Of a DNA stretch of 64,000 bases, positions 27,353-35,803 are shown one piece after another. Numbering within the stretch: the first letter of the stretch is position 1; every line of letters starts with the position of its first letter. The stretch covers positions 19,843 through 83,842 of the forward strand of contig JAGTRW010000016.1 of NCBI GenBank assembly GCA_018262095.1, in the 5' to 3' direction. The position numbers and the translations under genes are program-made. The DNA comes from Pseudomonadota bacterium (GTDB lineage: Bacteria; Pseudomonadota; Gammaproteobacteria; Burkholderiales; Rhodocyclaceae). Below the pieces are notes generated by a model. It saw only the letters and a list, made by a program, of their open reading frames with translations, did not search any database and was not told where the DNA came from.

Positions 27353-28336
27353 ATGAAAAGAAGAGATGCGCTCAACACGATGGCCGGCCTGGTCGGCGCC
27401 GCGCTGGCGACGGCGGTCACCGGCAGCCGCGCGGCCGACGGCGACGCGGCGGCCAAGAAGGTCATCCCGATGATCCCGCCGCCCGACCGCAACACGAAAA
27501 CACCGAAATACAAGGCGCCGCCAGGTTCGTGCGACACCCACACCCATATCTTCGGGCCGGCGGCGCGTTATCCGTATTCGCCCAAGCGCAGCTATACGCC
27601 GCCCGATTCGGGCCTCGACGATTTTCGCGAACTGCACGCCAGGATCGGCGTCGAGCGCGCGGTCATCGTCAACGCCAGCCTCTACGGCAACGACAACCGC
27701 GTCGTCACCGACGCCATCGCGCAAAGCGGCGGTCACTATCGCGGCATCGCCAACGTCGACGATAGCGTCTCCGACGCGCAATTGCAGGCGCTCGACCGGG
27801 GCGGAATCCGCGGCTGCCGTTTCAACTTCGTCAAGCATCTGGGCGGCTTTCCCGACATGGCCGTTTTCGACCGCACGATCAAGCGCATTGCCAAGCTGGG
27901 CTGGCACGTCGACCTGCATTTCGACGCCATCGACCTGCCGTCGTTCTACCCGCTGCTCGACAGCCTGCCGATTCCCTACCTGATCGACCATATGGGCCGC
28001 GTCCAGGCCAGCGACGGGCTCGACCAGAAGCCGTTCAAGATCCTCACCGACCTGCTGGCGCGCGATCGCCAGTGTTACGTCAAGATCAGCGGCCCCGAGC
28101 GCGTTTCGGCGACCGGCGCGCCTTTTCACGACGCCGTGCCGTTCGCCCGCAAACTCATCGAGACCGCGCCCGACCGCGTGCTGTGGGGCAGCGACTGGCC
28201 GCACCCGAACGTCAAGGTGATGCCCAACGACGGCGACCTGATCGACCTGGTTCCGCTCTACGCGCCGGATGCCGCCGATCAACGGCGTCTGCTGGTCGAC
28301 AACCCGCGGCGCCTGTACTGGCCCGAAGAGGCCTGA
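27353..28336 (+). CDS. LigI-like amidohydrolase with a Tat-like export signal
   Basis: A 327-residue paralogue of the preceding PDC hydrolase with an N-terminal extension MKRRDALNTMAGLVGAALAT ending near VTGSRAA. This looks like a twin-arginine or Sec signal (arginine pair, weakly hydrophobic stretch, Ala cleavage site). The mature part keeps the LigI motifs: CDTHTHIFGPAARYPYSPKR, GIRGCRFNFVKHLGGFPDMA, PYLIDHMGRVQASDG and RVLWGSDWPHPNVKVMPNDG. AGGGAGG lies about five bases before ATG 27353. An exported lactonase next to dctA suggests periplasmic processing of a pyrone or lactone before uptake. That role is inference. Confidence 0.8.
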   Translation: MKRRDALNTMAGLVGAALATAVTGSRAADGDAAAKKVIPMIPPPDRNTKTPKYKAPPGSCDTHTHIFGPAARYPYSPKRSYTPPDSGLDDFRELHARIGVERAVIVNASLYGNDNRVVTDAIAQSGGHYRGIANVDDSVSDAQLQALDRGGIRGCRFNFVKHLGGFPDMAVFDRTIKRIAKLGWHVDLHFDAIDLPSFYPLLDSLPIPYLIDHMGRVQASDGLDQKPFKILTDLLARDRQCYVKISGPERVSATGAPFHDAVPFARKLIETAPDRVLWGSDWPHPNVKVMPNDGDLIDLVPLYAPDAADQRRLLVDNPRRLYWPEEA

Positions 28337-28392
28337 GCACGGTATTCACTTCGGTCACATTGCTGCTTAACGGCAGGGAAAAAGGGAAAAAA

Positions 28393-29718
28393 ATGATTTC
28401 AGACAACTCGATTGCACAAGAAATTGTCCAGGTTGAATTACCGCAGCGGAAGACTTCAATAGCGAGCAAAAAGTGTTGGTACAAGCAGTTGTGGTTTTAC
28501 GTGCTGTTGGCGATGGTCGTCGGTGTCGCCGTCGGCCACTGGTATCCGGCCTTTGGCACCGACATGCAGCCGCTTGGCGTGGCCTTCATCAAGGCGATCA
28601 AGATGCTCATCGCGCCGCTCATCTTCTTCACCGTCATCCTGGGAATCGCCGGCATGGGCGACATGGCGAAGGTTGGGCGCGTGGCGCTCAAGACGCTCGT
28701 CTATTTCGAGGTGATGACGACGATTGCCTTGGTTATCGGGCTGGTGGCGGTCAATTATTGGCAACCCGGCGCAGGGATGAACGTCGATATGGCGACGATC
28801 GATGCATCGTCGGTCAAGAGCGTCGTTTCCCAGACCAAAGAGCTGGGAACGACCCAGTTCCTGATGAACATCATTCCCAACACGGTCGTCGGGGCATTGT
28901 CCGAGGGGCATATCCTTCAGGTTCTCTTCATTTCCGTGATGTTCGGCTTTGCCATGGTTGCTCTTGGCGATGCCGGCAAGCCGCTGATCCACATCATCGA
29001 ACTGGCTTCAAAAACGGTGTTCGGGGCGGTCAACATCGTGATGTGGGCGGCGCCCGTAGGCGCTTTCGGAGCCATCGCCTTCACCGTCGGAAAGTATGGC
29101 GCGGGATCGCTGATGTCGCTCGGCAAGCTCGTCGGCTATTTCTACATCGTTTGCATCTTCTTCTCGGTCGTTGTTCTGGGGATCGTCGCCAAGTTTTCCG
29201 GTTACAGCATCTTCAAGTTGATCCGCTATTTTCGTGAAGAGCTGGTGATCTGTCTGGCGACGACTTCGTCGGAGGTCGTGCTGCCCAGACTGCTCGACAA
29301 GCTCGAGCAACTGGGATGCAAGAAGAGCGTTGTCGGGCTGGTCATTCCCACCGGGTACTCGTTCAACCTTGACGGCACCTGTCTTTACCTGGCCTTCGCC
29401 GCCGTGTTTCTGGCGCAGGCGACCAACACCCCGCTCGATCTGATGCAGCAGATCGGCCTGCTCGGTGTTCTGCTGCTGACCTCGAAGGGCGCTGCGGGGG
29501 TTGCCGGCGCGGCCTTCGTGGTTCTCGCGGCGACCTTGTCAACCGTTGGGTCGATTCCGGTCACCAGCGTCGCACTGATTCTGGGTATTCACCGCCTGCT
29601 CGCCGAAGGCCTGGTGCCGACCAATATGATCGGTAACGCGGTGGCGACCATCGTCGTTGCCAAATGGGAAGACTCGCTTGACGACGAGCAACTGAGGCGG
29701 GTGCTCGACGCGAAGTGA
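28393..29718 (+). CDS. dctA: C4-dicarboxylate:cation symporter (DctA family)
   Basis: A secondary transporter of the dicarboxylate/amino-acid:cation symporter family, 441 residues in the inner membrane. Family motifs are LIAPLIFFTVILGIAGMGDM, CLATTSSEVVLPRLLDKLEQ (serine-rich hairpin), GLVIPTGYSFNLDGTCLYLA and LLTSKGAAGVAGAAFVVLAA. AAAGGG lies six bases before ATG 28393. As last gene of the lig operon it probably imports a carboxylated substrate or product of the pathway rather than succinate alone, but specificity cannot be read from sequence. A hairpin GACGCGAAG...CTTCGCGTC spans its stop codon, without a T-tract. Confidence 0.92.
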   Translation: MISDNSIAQEIVQVELPQRKTSIASKKCWYKQLWFYVLLAMVVGVAVGHWYPAFGTDMQPLGVAFIKAIKMLIAPLIFFTVILGIAGMGDMAKVGRVALKTLVYFEVMTTIALVIGLVAVNYWQPGAGMNVDMATIDASSVKSVVSQTKELGTTQFLMNIIPNTVVGALSEGHILQVLFISVMFGFAMVALGDAGKPLIHIIELASKTVFGAVNIVMWAAPVGAFGAIAFTVGKYGAGSLMSLGKLVGYFYIVCIFFSVVVLGIVAKFSGYSIFKLIRYFREELVICLATTSSEVVLPRLLDKLEQLGCKKSVVGLVIPTGYSFNLDGTCLYLAFAAVFLAQATNTPLDLMQQIGLLGVLLLTSKGAAGVAGAAFVVLAATLSTVGSIPVTSVALILGIHRLLAEGLVPTNMIGNAVATIVVAKWEDSLDDEQLRRVLDAK

Positions 29719-30118
29719 GCCTGAGTCCGCTTCGCGTCAGCGTGAATTGCTAACGATAAACAAGCTGGCAATGGCCGTATAGCGGCTCACGCAACGGGCT
29801 AGCGAAGCGATTTTTCTCGCGCCATGATGCGGGAAATTCTCGTCCCGCTCGACGACACGGGCGCACGGCAGATGTACCCCGCTGGCAAATCAGGCGACGA
29901 TTGGGCGCTGAGCAATGGCCATCGCCTTCGCATGCTTTCGGTCCTGCGGCTGCCGGGGAGCGGCGATTGACCTCGACGATTTGAAAGGTTTTGTAATCTT
30001 TCGTGCCGGCCGTCATCTGACGCGGCCAGGCATCCGTTACTGGTATCGACAGGGGGCTTAACCTCCGGCGCGCGAACTCAAGACGCGTTGTTGTCGACTG
30101 CTTGGGAAGGATGCTTCG
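29719..30118. other. Gene-free stretch between dctA and the WXXGXW lipoprotein gene
   Basis: About 400 bases. The start forms half of a hairpin over the dctA stop (29707-29738), possibly a weak terminator. A 48-codon plus-strand frame at 29824-29970 has no ribosome binding site or recognisable product. The remainder probably holds the promoter of the downstream lipoprotein gene; no clear hexamers were found. Confidence 0.35.
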
Positions 30119-30688
30119 GTGAGAAATGTATCGCGAGTTGCCGGCTTTGTTGCCGTGTCCCTGCTGCTGAGCGCATGCGCGGTGGCGCCTTACGACAGCT
30201 ACTATGGCGCCGCAGCTGGCGTCGCACCGCCGCCGGCGCTGCTTGAGTATCCCGGTTATCCGCCGGCCGCTGACTATCTCTGGGTCGATGGTTACTGGAA
30301 CTGGGGTGGCGCTCGCTACGTCTGGGTTCCCGGTCGCTGGGAAAGCCCTCGCCCCGGGTATTACTGGATGCCGCATCGCTGGGAGCGTGACGGTGACCAT
30401 TGGCGAGCGCAGGGCGGGCGCTGGGCGCCCGATGCGCGACCGCGGCCGGCACCGATGCCGGCTCCGCGCTCAGGACCGCGGCCGGCGCCGGCGCCTGAGC
30501 GCGACGTTCGACGCCCGCCAGAACCCGCACCAGCCCACCAGCAGCAGCGCGGCAATGCGCCGCGCGGTGAAGGCGATGTTCGCACTTCGTCTGAGCGGTA
30601 TCCGAGTTCTCGCGCCGACCATCCGGACCGGCCGCAGCGCAAGGACGAGCGCCGCGCTGAGCGGCGGCCGGCGGACGACGGGCATTGA
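30119..30688 (+). CDS. YXWGXW/WXXGXW repeat-containing lipoprotein
   Basis: A 189-residue predicted lipoprotein. The signal peptide ends in lipobox LLLSACAV near residue 20. The mature part has aromatic repeats typical of the family: YLWVDGYWNWGGARYVWVPG, RWESPRPGYYWMPHRWER, HWRAQGGRWAP. The C-terminal half is a low-complexity Pro/Arg-rich tail. GTG 30119 has AAGGA about eight bases upstream. The function of these envelope proteins is unknown. It converges on the neighbouring lipoprotein gene. Confidence 0.85.
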   Translation: MRNVSRVAGFVAVSLLLSACAVAPYDSYYGAAAGVAPPPALLEYPGYPPAADYLWVDGYWNWGGARYVWVPGRWESPRPGYYWMPHRWERDGDHWRAQGGRWAPDARPRPAPMPAPRSGPRPAPAPERDVRRPPEPAPAHQQQRGNAPRGEGDVRTSSERYPSSRADHPDRPQRKDERRAERRPADDGH

Positions 30689-30731
30689 ACGCAACGGGGG
30701 GTCGGCGGTCCTTTGACGCGCTCGATTGGCG

Positions 30732-31241
30732 TTAGCGGCGCGGCGGCGAGCCGCCCGGTCCACCGCCCGGCTGGTCGCGCGTGGGCGGCGCCGTGAAGCA
30801 GGAAATCAGTCCGGAATAGAGCGGCGGTACGGTTGCTGGCAGACTCTGGTCGGCAATCTTCTTCTGCTCGGCATCGAGTGATTCGTAGACGGCAGTCGCG
30901 GCCTGCTGCACTTCCTCGATCGCGGCCAACCGGTTGCGCACCGTCGCGACGCGCGAGTCGATCTGCTGCGGGGCGCTGAGCCGGCGGTTAGGCGGCGGTT
31001 CGCTGCGCAACTGGTCGGCCAGCAGCGCGCCGACCCATTGCTGATAGCGTTCCCAGAGCACCAGTTGGCGCGGCGTCAGTTTGAGTTCGGCGGCCGTTTC
31101 GCGCAGCAGCGCTTGCTGTTGGTCGGTGACCGAGATGATTGGCGGGCCGACGGCGTCGCCCGACGGACCGCCGCGCCCGCCAAATGGCGCGCAGGCGCTG
31201 AGCAGAAGCAGCAGAAAAAACAGGGTCGAAGTGCGTTTCAT
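30732..31241 (-). CDS. Predicted lipoprotein, Spy/LTXXQ-like helical
   Basis: A 169-residue protein with a lipoprotein signal (TSTLFFLLLLLSACAPFGG, cysteine in the lipobox). The mature region contains ETAAELKLTPRQLVLWERYQ and AIEEVQQAATAVYESLDAEQ, resembling the L-T-x-x-Q helical repeats of Spy/CpxP-type periplasmic proteins. It ends in a Gly/Pro-rich tail. Its ATG overlaps the stop of the small gene upstream (ATGA), so it is the last gene of a three-gene coupled unit. A periplasmic chaperone or stress role is suggested by resemblance only. Confidence 0.72.
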   Translation of the reverse strand: MKRTSTLFFLLLLLSACAPFGGRGGPSGDAVGPPIISVTDQQQALLRETAAELKLTPRQLVLWERYQQWVGALLADQLRSEPPPNRRLSAPQQIDSRVATVRNRLAAIEEVQQAATAVYESLDAEQKKIADQSLPATVPPLYSGLISCFTAPPTRDQPGGGPGGSPPRR

Positions 31242-31438
31242 GGGCTTTCCGGTGGCGGCAGATGGCCCGATGGTATCAGCTGCTTGTCGATCCTGGCGTC
31301 AGCAAAGATGAATCGGCTCATGCCGCGCTTCTCTGCCGCGCAGGCAATCCACTCGACGGGCAAGGACAGCGTGCGTGCGCGGTCGATCAGCTCCCGGCCT
31401 TCGATGCTCATGCTTGGCGGGCTGGCCGTCGCGCTCAA
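31238..31438 (-). CDS. Small hypothetical protein overlapping both neighbours
   Basis: A frame of 66 residues starting at TTG 31438, which overlaps the upstream stop as TTGA; an internal ATG at 31411 would give 57 residues. The protein contains MSIEGRELIDRARTLSLPVE and GMSRFIFADARIDKQLIPSG. Its stop overlaps the ATG of the downstream lipoprotein, leaving almost no non-coding space in the unit, which argues for a real gene. No good Shine-Dalgarno is seen for either start. No family recognised. Confidence 0.5.
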   Translation of the reverse strand: MSATASPPSMSIEGRELIDRARTLSLPVEWIACAAEKRGMSRFIFADARIDKQLIPSGHLPPPESP

Positions 31439-31920
31439 GGCCTGGCCGGGCGAGGACCGGGCCGCTCGTGGCGCGGCGCGTCGAGCTGCTGGCGCTGCTC
31501 GGGCGTCAGCAAGGCGCGCAGCTTGCTGTCGAGTTCGGCCTGGTTGAAGCTAAGCTGCGCTTGCGCCTGGGAATAGGTCTCGGCGAGCGCGCGCGCTTGC
31601 CTGGTATCGAAGCGCTCGCTGGTGCCCAAGCGATGCAGTTCGTCGAGCGCCTTGGCGGCTTTCCTTTCGAGCGTTCGCTGTGCAGGGATTTTCGCGTGCA
31701 CGAGCTCGAAAACCGCGTCCTCCTGGGCTTCGCTGAGCTCAACGCCGTGCAGCACAGGCAGGCCTTGAGTCATTCCGGGTGCGGCGCCGTGTTCGACGAA
31801 GTCGGGCGGGCAGGGGGGCGGGACGTCATCGGGTGCGCGCGCCAAGAGGACTTGCGGCAGCGCGGCGACCGCGGCGCCGATCACGATGCGTTTGAGCCAG
31901 AGTGTTTTGCTTGCTTTCAT
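31435..31920 (-). CDS. Spy/CpxP-like periplasmic protein
   Basis: A 161-residue protein with an N-terminal signal (LKRIVIGAAVAALPQVLLAR). The mature part is helical: GVELSEAQEDAVFELVHAKI, RKAAKALDELHRLGTSERFD, and LDSKLRALLTPEQRQQLDA with the final LTPEQ motif of the LTXXQ/Spy family. Such proteins act as periplasmic chaperones or metal-stress sensors. A His/Pro-rich N-terminal stretch (PPPCPPDFVEHGAAPG) could bind metal (speculative). It is the first gene of the three-gene unit. Confidence 0.78.
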   Translation of the reverse strand: MKASKTLWLKRIVIGAAVAALPQVLLARAPDDVPPPCPPDFVEHGAAPGMTQGLPVLHGVELSEAQEDAVFELVHAKIPAQRTLERKAAKALDELHRLGTSERFDTRQARALAETYSQAQAQLSFNQAELDSKLRALLTPEQRQQLDAPRHERPGPRPARP

Positions 31921-32088
31921 GCTTTCTCCTGAGGGTCGACCGGGCAGGATGGCGGGTCGTTACGCTGACGCCATTGTCGGCCGGGCAGGCGTTAAGTGCG
32001 GTTAGGGTCGCCGTAAAACCGGGTAAAGCCGCCGGCCGGCGAAACGGCTGATCGACAGCAAACTGCTGCGCCGGACGAGCCTTGGCGC

Positions 32089-34014
32089 GTGCAATCGGGT
32101 ACCATCACGGCTTTGTCGTCGACTCGTCCAGTGACCCCTTCAGCTTCAATTCCTTCAGCGTCAGATTCTGCCGCCACGATCCTGCACGACGTTTTCGGCT
32201 ACGGTGCATTTCGCGACGCGCAGGGCGAGATCGTCGACCACCTGATCGGCGGCGGCGACGCGCTGGTGTTGATGCCGACCGGCGGCGGCAAGAGCCTCTG
32301 TTACCAGGTGCCGGCGATCGCCCGCCATCGCGCCGGGCGTGGCGTCGCGCTGGTGGTGAGTCCGCTGATCGCGCTGATGCACGACCAGGTCGGCGCGCTC
32401 GAAGAAGCCGGCGTGCACGCCGCTTTCCTCAACTCGACGCTGTCGTTTGACGAAACGCAAACGATAGAGCGCGAGATGATGAGCGGCCGCCTGGTGTTGC
32501 TCTACGTCGCACCCGAGCGCCTGTCCACGCCGCGCATGCTGGCGCAGCTCGATTCGCTCAATGAGCGCGGCCTCTTGAGCCTGTTCGCGATCGACGAGGC
32601 GCATTGCGTGAGCCAGTGGGGCCACGATTTTCGCGAGGATTATCTTTCGCTCAACGTGCTGCACGAGCGCTATCCGCAGGTGCCGCGAATCGCGCTGACG
32701 GCGACCGCCGACGATCTGACGCGCGCCGACATCATCGAGCGCCTCGCACTCTCTGATGCGCGCGTCTTCATCAGCAGCTTCGACCGGCCCAACATCCGCT
32801 ACGCGGTGGTCGAGAAGGACGACGCGCGCCGCCAGTTGCTGCGCTTCATCCACGACGAGCACGACGGCGACGCCGGAATCGTCTATTGCCAGTCGCGCAA
32901 GAAGGTCGACGACACCGCAGCCTGGCTGTGCACCGAGGGGGTCAACGCGCTGCCCTATCACGCCGGGCTCGACGCCGCGCTGCGCCGGCGCCACCAGGAC
33001 CGCTTCCTGCGCGACGAGGGCGTGGTGATGGTCGCCACCATCGCCTTCGGCATGGGAATCGACAAGCCCGACGTGCGCTTCGTCGCGCACATGGATCTGC
33101 CCAAGAACATCGAGAGCTACTACCAGGAAACCGGCCGCGCCGGGCGCGACGGGCTGCCGGCCGACGCCTGGATGGCTTACGGCCTGGCTGATGTCGTCAA
33201 CCAGCGGCGGATGATCGACGAGAGTCCGGCCGCCGAGGAATTCAAGCGCGGCCAGCGCGGCAAGCTCGACGCGCTGCTCTCTCTCGCCGAGGCGCACGAC
33301 TGCCGGCGCGTTCGCCTGCTCGCCTACTTCGGCGAGGCGAGCTCGCCTTGCGCGCCCCATCAGCACGCTTGCGACAACTGCCTCAATCCGCCCGCCACCT
33401 GGGATGCGACCGAGGCTGCGCGCAAGGCGCTGTCTTGCATCTACCGCTTCCACCAGAACGGTGGCCAGCGCTTCGGCGCGGTGCACCTGATCGACGTGCT
33501 GCGCGGCAAGATGACCGAAAAGGTGACGCAGAACGGGCACGCGAGCTTGTCGACCTTCGGCATCGGCGTCGACATCGGCGACGCGCAGTGGCGCGTCGTG
33601 TTGCGCCAGCTGATCGCGCTTGGCTTTGTGCAGACCGAAGGCGAGTACAACACGCTCGAACTGACGGCGAGCGCGCGCGAGGTGTTGCGCGGCGAAGTTC
33701 AGCTGCTGCTGCGCGAGCCCAGCGCCAAGCGCAGCAAGGCCGCGGCCAAGACCTCGCGCGGCAAGGCCAAGCCGCCGCCAGTGCCGCTCGACGCAGCGGG
33801 CCTCGCGCGCTTCGCCGCGCTCAAGTCATGGCGCGGCCTCGTCGCGCGCGAACACAATCTGCCGGCCTACGTCGTGTTCAACGACGCGACGCTCGCCGAA
33901 ATGGCGCAGGAAGCGCCTGAGACGCTCGACGACCTCTCGGACATCAGCGGCGTCGGCGCCAAGAAGCTCGAAGCCTACGGGCGCGAGCTATTGCGGGTGC
34001 TGGGCGGCGGATAA
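32089..34014 (+). CDS. recQ: ATP-dependent DNA helicase RecQ
   Basis: A 3'-5' DNA helicase of recombination and repair, 641 residues. Visible are the Q-motif [20 protein letters not shown], Walker [20 protein letters not shown] box [20 protein letters not shown], motif [10 protein letters not shown], and motifs [23 protein letters not shown] and [19 protein letters not shown] zinc-binding region has its cysteines in [12 protein letters not shown] and [11 protein letters not shown]. The C-terminal HRDC domain spans about 565-640. The start is taken as GTG 32089; the first about 25 residues are not conserved and a later start is possible. It is monocistronic. Confidence 0.93.
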   Translation: MQSGTITALSSTRPVTPSASIPSASDSAATILHDVFGYGAFRDAQGEIVDHLIGGGDALVLMPTGGGKSLCYQVPAIARHRAGRGVALVVSPLIALMHDQVGALEEAGVHAAFLNSTLSFDETQTIEREMMSGRLVLLYVAPERLSTPRMLAQLDSLNERGLLSLFAIDEAHCVSQWGHDFREDYLSLNVLHERYPQVPRIALTATADDLTRADIIERLALSDARVFISSFDRPNIRYAVVEKDDARRQLLRFIHDEHDGDAGIVYCQSRKKVDDTAAWLCTEGVNALPYHAGLDAALRRRHQDRFLRDEGVVMVATIAFGMGIDKPDVRFVAHMDLPKNIESYYQETGRAGRDGLPADAWMAYGLADVVNQRRMIDESPAAEEFKRGQRGKLDALLSLAEAHDCRRVRLLAYFGEASSPCAPHQHACDNCLNPPATWDATEAARKALSCIYRFHQNGGQRFGAVHLIDVLRGKMTEKVTQNGHASLSTFGIGVDIGDAQWRVVLRQLIALGFVQTEGEYNTLELTASAREVLRGEVQLLLREPSAKRSKAAAKTSRGKAKPPPVPLDAAGLARFAALKSWRGLVAREHNLPAYVVFNDATLAEMAQEAPETLDDLSDISGVGAKKLEAYGRELLRVLGGG

Positions 34015-34089
34015 ATAGACACATAGGGAAACGCATTTCCGATCCAGATGGACAACAATGTTCAGGCAGTCAGTAGCTAATTGAAAAAT

Positions 34090-34190
34090 CTGTCATTCCG
34101 GGGCTGTCTGTTAGGACAGAACCCGGAATCCAGTAAGCACGATGAAAAACCCTGGATTCCGGGTTCCGCTTCGCGGCCCCGGAATGACAG
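34090..34190. repeat. NIME-like interrupted inverted repeat downstream of recQ
   Basis: CTGTCATTCCGGGGC (34090-34104) is perfectly complementary to GCCCCGGAATGACAG (34176-34190). An inner pair AACCCGGAATCCAG (34120-34133) and CTGGATTCCGGGTT (34152-34165) is also perfect. The GTCATTCC end is shared with the element at 35926-35995, so both belong to one class of dispersed repeats. Confidence 0.8.
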
Positions 34191-34242
34191 GCTGAGTGGC
34201 TAATCAGGTTTCCGATTGATCTTCCTCTAGTGGAGTAACGTC

Positions 34243-35790
34243 ATGGGTTTGATTCTTTCAATTGATGTGGGAACGACCAACATCAAGGCCGCTCTGGTCG
34301 ACGATTCGGGGCAGATTTCCGGCGACGTCAAGAGCCTCAACATGAAAATCGAGGGCGACGCTTCCGGGCGTGCCGAGCACGATCCACTCAAGCTCAAGGC
34401 GGCATTGCTCGAGGTCTGCGAACTGGCGATTGGCGATCGCGGCAGCGAAGTCGAGTGCTTCGCGCTGACCTCGTACATGTTCGGCCTGCTGCTCGCCGAC
34501 CAGGATCACCGGCCGCTGACCAAGATCTCGACCTTTCTCGATACCACCTCGCAATCGCATCACCCCAAATTCCTCGAAGCGATCGGCGACGTCGACCGCA
34601 TGTATCTGGCGACCGGCTGCCCGCCGATCTTCCAGTACCCGATCAATCGCCTGCATTACATCGCGACCAAGAGCCCCGAAATTGCGCGCCGAACCGCTTA
34701 CGTGCTCGATTCGAAGGCTTTCATCCTGCACGAGCTGACCGGCGAGTACGCCACCGATTACAGCACCGCCAATTCGATGGGCTGCCTCGACATCGAAGGC
34801 AACTGGGACCGACAGATCGTCGAAGCCGCGGGATTTTCGGTCGACCAGTTTCCGCGCGTCGTCGACGGCTTTGCCGACAAGATCGCGCTCAAGGACTCGA
34901 TCTGTTCGGCTTTCGGCTTGAAGCCGGGAACGACCATCTCGCCGGGGCTTTACGACGGCGCCGCGCTGGCCGCGGCATTGACTGGCTTCGAACCCAAAAT
35001 CGCGGTCGGCAATTTCGGCACCTCGGGAATGTTCCGCGTGCCGACCGCCGCGCCGATCGACGATCTCGAGGGCGGCGCGATCCAGAGTTGCCTGCTCAAG
35101 CCCGGAACCTTCTTCACCGGGTCGGGGATCAACAACTGCACGATCGCCACCAATCTGCTGCTCAACGTGCTCGGACTCGACCTCGATTATCTGCGCGGCA
35201 ATTCGCTGTCGGTTCCGGGCTCGCACGGCATCATGACCTTCCCGTATTTTACCGGCGAGCGCGACATGATCATCGGCAACATCGGCACCGGGACGGTGAT
35301 CGGCCTGGGCATTGCCTCGACGCGCGACGACCTGGCGCGATCTTTCCTCGAAGGCGTCGCTTTTTCTTTCCTGTTCGTCAAGGACCGGCTCGATCCCGAC
35401 AAGCAGATCAAGGAGTTTCGCCTGGGCGGCGGCGGCACCGCCAACCTGCCGTGGATGCAGATCATGGCCGACGCGCTCAACCTGCCGATCCGCATCACGC
35501 AGAACCCGGAAATGGGGATCATCGGCGCCGCCAGCCTGGCGCGCTACGGCTACGGCGACGAGTTGCTGGAAAGCTCGCGGCGAATCATGGACGGTGCCAC
35601 GCTGATCGAGCCGATTGCGGCCAATGTCGAGATCTACCAGGAAGTCGCCGGGCGTTACTTCGCGGTGCGCGAATCGCTCAAGGAACCGCTCTTGGCGCGG
35701 CAGGGATTGCGGCCCTTGCAGAGCTTGAAACACCGGCCGGTGGCCAAGGAATTGCGGCTGGTCAGGGAAATTCCCGAAGAAGTCAGGTAA
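34243..35790 (+). CDS. FGGY-family carbohydrate kinase
   Basis: A 515-residue sugar kinase. The N-terminal phosphate loop is LILSIDVGTTNIKAALVDDS; the FGGY core includes AVGNFGTSGMFRVPTAAPID, FPYFTGERDMIIGNIGTGTV, and the C-terminal adenosine-binding motif KEFRLGGGGTANLPWMQIMA. Related enzymes phosphorylate gluconate, xylulose or erythritol-type polyols. A D-2-hydroxyacid dehydrogenase lies downstream across a repeat, and 6-phosphogluconate dehydrogenase lies beyond that, which would fit a gluconate-like substrate, but the substrate is unproven. GGAG lies about ten bases before ATG 34243. Confidence 0.87.
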   Translation: MGLILSIDVGTTNIKAALVDDSGQISGDVKSLNMKIEGDASGRAEHDPLKLKAALLEVCELAIGDRGSEVECFALTSYMFGLLLADQDHRPLTKISTFLDTTSQSHHPKFLEAIGDVDRMYLATGCPPIFQYPINRLHYIATKSPEIARRTAYVLDSKAFILHELTGEYATDYSTANSMGCLDIEGNWDRQIVEAAGFSVDQFPRVVDGFADKIALKDSICSAFGLKPGTTISPGLYDGAALAAALTGFEPKIAVGNFGTSGMFRVPTAAPIDDLEGGAIQSCLLKPGTFFTGSGINNCTIATNLLLNVLGLDLDYLRGNSLSVPGSHGIMTFPYFTGERDMIIGNIGTGTVIGLGIASTRDDLARSFLEGVAFSFLFVKDRLDPDKQIKEFRLGGGGTANLPWMQIMADALNLPIRITQNPEMGIIGAASLARYGYGDELLESSRRIMDGATLIEPIAANVEIYQEVAGRYFAVRESLKEPLLARQGLRPLQSLKHRPVAKELRLVREIPEEVR

Positions 35791-35803
35791 TTCTAAGCCG
35801 TAG

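Noticed and set aside
29824..29970. 48-codon frame in the dctA-lipoprotein gap
   Set aside because: No ribosome binding site and no recognisable protein; too short to support on composition alone.
32089..34014. RecQ as part of a defence island
   Set aside because: Domain content is that of ordinary RecQ (helicase, zinc, HRDC) and the neighbours are metabolic and envelope genes.
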